A stretch of DNA of 64,000 nt, taken from NCBI GenBank assembly GCA_007280205.1, contig QYPX01000230.1:30533-94532 (forward strand), given 5' to 3'. Origin of the DNA: Comamonadaceae bacterium. Lineage in GTDB: Bacteria; Pseudomonadota; Gammaproteobacteria; Burkholderiales; Burkholderiaceae_C. This document shows, in pieces, positions 60,824-64,000 of this stretch; positions within the stretch are counted from its first letter, which is position 1, and every line of letters starts with the position of its first letter. Under the pieces are notes generated by a model that saw only the letters and a program-made list of their open reading frames with translations, did no database searches and had not been told where the DNA came from. The position numbers were made by a program, and so were the translations under genes.

Positions 60824-61966
60824 ATGAAGCGTCTCTGGTTACTTTTTTCTCAAACCGCCACCGTATTGCTGGCGCTGTATTTTGTTGTTGCCACCCTCAA
60901 ACCGGATTGGCTGGGTAAGGGATTGAGCCATTCCGGCCCGCTGGCGCTGCTCGAGGCGCCCAGTGCGGCGCCCGCTATCGCGCCCGCTGGCAGCTTCAGG
61001 CAGGCAGCACAAAAGGCATCGGCTGCAGTGGTCAGCATCAACACCAGCAAGGCGGCCAGAAACCGGCCACGCAGCAACGATCCCTGGTTCAACTTCTTCT
61101 TTGGCGAGCAGGGCAACGAGCCGCAGGTCGGCCTGGGCAGTGGCGTCATCGTCAGCGCCAGCGGTTACATCCTGACCAATAACCATGTGGTCGAGGGTGC
61201 TGACGAAATCGAGGTCATCCTGAACGACAGCCGGCGCGCCAGCGCCAAGGTCATAGGGACCGACCCGGACAGCGACCTGGCGGTGCTGAAGATTGAACTT
61301 GAGCGCTTGCCGGTGATCGTGCTGGGCAACTCCGACACGCTGCAGGTAGGTGACCAGGTGCTGGCCATCGGCAACCCCTTTGGTGTCGGGCAGACCGTGA
61401 CGGGCGGCATTGTCAGCGCACTCGGGCGCAACCAGCTCGGCATCAACACCTTCGAGAATTTCATCCAGACCGACGCCGCCATCAACCCCGGCAATTCGGG
61501 CGGCGCGCTGGTTGACACGGCCGGTCATCTGCTGGGCATCAACACCGCCATTTACTCGCGCTCGGGTGGCAGCATGGGCATAGGCTTTGCCATACCGGTG
61601 ACCACCGCCAGGCTGGTGCTCGAAGGCATTGTCAAGGACGGCCAGGTGACGCGCGGCTGGATTGGCGTTGAGCCCAACGATCTGTCGCCAGAACTGGCCG
61701 AAACCTTTGGTGTCAAGGCGCAGGCTGGCGTCATTATCACCGGCGTGATGCAAAGCGCCCCGGCAGCGCAAGCGGGCATTCGGCCGGGCGATGTGATCAT
61801 TGCAGCGGCAGGAAGACCGGTCAACAACGTCGCCGAATTGCTTAGCGCCGTGGCTGCGCTCAAGCCCGGCGCTGCCGCCAAATTCAGCCTGCTGCGCCGC
61901 GAGGAGAAGATTGAGCTCATGGTGACGCCAGGGACGCGACCCAAAGCAAGGCGGGTGGTGCGCTAG
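60824..61966 (+). CDS. DegQ/DegS-like (HtrA family) serine protease with PDZ domain
   Basis: TNNHVVEGADEIEV, NPGNSGGALVD, C-terminal PDZ region. Confidence 0.94.
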   Translation: MKRLWLLFSQTATVLLALYFVVATLKPDWLGKGLSHSGPLALLEAPSAAPAIAPAGSFRQAAQKASAAVVSINTSKAARNRPRSNDPWFNFFFGEQGNEPQVGLGSGVIVSASGYILTNNHVVEGADEIEVILNDSRRASAKVIGTDPDSDLAVLKIELERLPVIVLGNSDTLQVGDQVLAIGNPFGVGQTVTGGIVSALGRNQLGINTFENFIQTDAAINPGNSGGALVDTAGHLLGINTAIYSRSGGSMGIGFAIPVTTARLVLEGIVKDGQVTRGWIGVEPNDLSPELAETFGVKAQAGVIITGVMQSAPAAQAGIRPGDVIIAAAGRPVNNVAELLSAVAALKPGAAAKFSLLRREEKIELMVTPGTRPKARRVVR

Positions 61967-62042
61967 GGCGAGCACTTGAAAGCAGGGCCATCGCCCATAA
62001 TTAGAGCGTTTCCGATTTCATTCCCGAACGTTCAAATCCAAA

Positions 62043-64000
62043 ATGACCAAACAGACACTGTCCTTCCAGGCCGAAGTGGCCCAGCTTTTGCATCTTGTCA
62101 CCCATTCGCTTTACTCAAATAAAGAGATTTTCCTGCGCGAGTTGATCTCCAACGCATCCGACGCCTGCGACAAATTGCGCTTTGAGGCGCTCGACAACAG
62201 CACGTTTTATGAAGATGCGCCCAATCTGGAAGTACGCGTGTCCTTTGACCAGGACACCAAAACGCTGACGATTTCGGACAACGGCATCGGCATGAGCCAG
62301 CAGGAAGCCATCGATCACCTGGGCACCATCGCCAAGAGTGGCACCAAGGACTTCATGTCCAGGTTGACGGGCGACCAGAAGGCCAACGTGTCGGAACAGG
62401 GCCAGCTGATTGGCCAGTTTGGCGTGGGCTTTTACTCCGGTTTTATTGTTGCCGACAAGATCACCGTTGAATCCCGCCGCGCCGGCCTGAAGGCCGACGA
62501 GGGCGTACGCTGGATCAGCGGCGGCGCCGGTGACTTCGAGGTCGAAGCCATCAGCCGGCCCCAGCGCGGCACCAGCGTCATCCTGCACCTGCGCGATGAC
62601 GCCATGGATTACGCCAGCGCCTGGAAACTCAAGAGCATCATCGCCAAGTACTCGGATCACATCAGCCTGCCGATCCTGATGGAAAAGGAAGAGTGGAAAG
62701 ACGGCGAACTCATTAACCCGAGTGACGAAAAAGGCGGCCGTCAACCCGGCGCCATGGTGAAAACCGGCGACTGGGAAACAGTGAACAAGGCCAACGCGAT
62801 CTGGGCGCGCGCCAAGAAGGACATCTCGGCCGAACAGTACGACGAGTTCTACAAACAGCTCAGCCACGACGCGGAGGCACCGCTGGCACACACGCACAAC
62901 CGGGTCGAGGGCAGTACCGAGTACACGCAGCTGCTCTACATTCCCGGCAAGGCGCCGTTTGACCTGTGGAACCGCGAAAAGTCAGCCGGCGTCAAGCTCT
63001 ACGTCAAGCGCGTCTTCATCATGGACGATGCCGAGGCCCTGCTGCCAACCTACCTGCGCTTTGTCAAAGGTGTGGTGGACTCGGCTGACCTGCCGCTCAA
63101 TGTGAGCCGCGAGTTGCTGCAGGAAAGCCGCGACGTGAAGGCAATCCGCGAAGGCTGCACCAAGCGCGTGCTGGGCATGCTCGAAGACCTGGCCAAGAAC
63201 GACCAGCCGCCAGCAAGCACTGAAGGCGTTACCGATGTGCTGAGCGAAGAAGACAAGGCCCAGCACGGCAAATACAGCAAGTTCTACGCCGAGTTCGGTG
63301 CCGTGCTGAAAGAGGGCCTGGGCGAAGACTACGCCAACAAGGAGCGTCTGGCCAAACTGCTGCGCTTTGCCTCCAGCACCAGCGACAGCATCAGCGTGTC
63401 GCTGGACGCCTACAAGGCGCGCATGAAGGAGGGCCAGGAAGCCATCTACTACATCACCGCCGACACCCCGGCGGCCGCGAAGAACAGCCCGCAGCTCGAA
63501 GTGTTCAAGAAAAAGGGCATCGAGGTGCTCTTGATGACCGATCGCGTGGATGAGTGGGCGCTGAACTACCTGCACGACTTTGACGGCACGCCGATGCAAA
63601 GCGTGGCCAAGGGCGCCGTCGATCTGGGCAAGCTGCAGGACGAGAGCGAGAAGAAAGCGGCTGAAGAAGCGGCCGAGACCTTCAAGCCCCTGCTGGCCAA
63701 GCTCAAGGAAGCCCTGAAAGACAAGGCCGAAGACGTGCGTGTCACGACCCGGCTGGTGGATTCGCCCGCCTGCCTGGTGGTGCAGGACCACGGCATGAGC
63801 ACGCAACTCGCGCGCATGCTCAAGCAGGCCGGCCAGAGCGCACCCGAAGTCAAGCCGGTGCTCGAAGTCAACGCCGACCACCCACTGGTCAAGAAACTCG
63901 ATGGCTCGGTGCATTTCAACGACCTGGCGCACATCCTGTTCGATCAGGCGCTGTTGGCCGAGGGCGGCTTGCCAGCAGACCCAGCCGCGTATGTGAAGCG
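62043..64000 (+). CDS. htpG: HSP90-family chaperone HtpG (partial, runs off window)
   Basis: Manual translation from ATG at 62043 ([50 protein letters not shown]); absent from ORF track because no stop lies in the window. Confidence 0.97.
   Translation, partial: MTKQTLSFQAEVAQLLHLVTHSLYSNKEIFLRELISNASDACDKLRFEALDNSTFYEDAPNLEVRVSFDQDTKTLTISDNGIGMSQQEAIDHLGTIAKSGTKDFMSRLTGDQKANVSEQGQLIGQFGVGFYSGFIVADKITVESRRAGLKADEGVRWISGGAGDFEVEAISRPQRGTSVILHLRDDAMDYASAWKLKSIIAKYSDHISLPILMEKEEWKDGELINPSDEKGGRQPGAMVKTGDWETVNKANAIWARAKKDISAEQYDEFYKQLSHDAEAPLAHTHNRVEGSTEYTQLLYIPGKAPFDLWNREKSAGVKLYVKRVFIMDDAEALLPTYLRFVKGVVDSADLPLNVSRELLQESRDVKAIREGCTKRVLGMLEDLAKNDQPPASTEGVTDVLSEEDKAQHGKYSKFYAEFGAVLKEGLGEDYANKERLAKLLRFASSTSDSISVSLDAYKARMKEGQEAIYYITADTPAAAKNSPQLEVFKKKGIEVLLMTDRVDEWALNYLHDFDGTPMQSVAKGAVDLGKLQDESEKKAAEEAAETFKPLLAKLKEALKDKAEDVRVTTRLVDSPACLVVQDHGMSTQLARMLKQAGQSAPEVKPVLEVNADHPLVKKLDGSVHFNDLAHILFDQALLAEGGLPADPAAYVK

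Noticed and set aside
60839-61975. 378-aa minus-strand ORF
   Set aside because: Antisense shadow of the HtrA-family protease.
62115-63932. Long minus-strand ORFs (260 and 316 aa)
   Set aside because: Antisense to htpG, which is clear on the plus strand but missing from the track because it has no stop in the window.

Overview
The window looks like a chromosomal segment of a betaproteobacterial (Burkholderiales / Comamonadaceae-like) facultative chemolithoautotroph. About the first 34 kb is a sulfur-oxidation and carbon-fixation island: a qmoA-qmoB-hdrC-hdrB operon, a CMD-Rieske fusion plus FadL-type porin, two SulP transporters, a CbiX-type chelatase, a cbb (Calvin) cluster with CbbR and form II RuBisCO, soxYZAXB with SoxH-like and SoxW-like genes, two YeeE/YedE (TsuA-like) transporters, a NapC/NirT multiheme cytochrome, a diheme EB_dh-like cytochrome, FccAB flavocytochrome c, and rhodanese. 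The rest is mostly housekeeping: indolepyruvate ferredoxin oxidoreductase, pilBCD-coaE-zapD-yacG, mutT, argJ, secA, M23 peptidase, a PEP-CTERM protein, a MazEF/PemK-like TA pair, tRNA-Thr(TGT), sspAB, petABC, mscL, pdxA, NIF3, a DegQ-like protease, and htpG running off the right edge. Best second-look items: (i) paired 15-bp TACCC-N5-GRNTA-like sites with identical 22-bp spacing in both sulfur divergons, suggesting a shared regulator; (ii) a SulP with a ~137-aa coiled-coil-like insertion; (iii) the CMD-Rieske fusion and the NapC/diheme/FccAB redox cluster; (iv) decayed genes missed by the ORF track (secreted DsrE, hppA, YeiH-type, P4-type integrase next to tRNA-Thr); (v) two diverged copies of a 49-bp inverted-repeat element in the cbb operon. 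All family calls come from reading the protein sequences; no database search was run.
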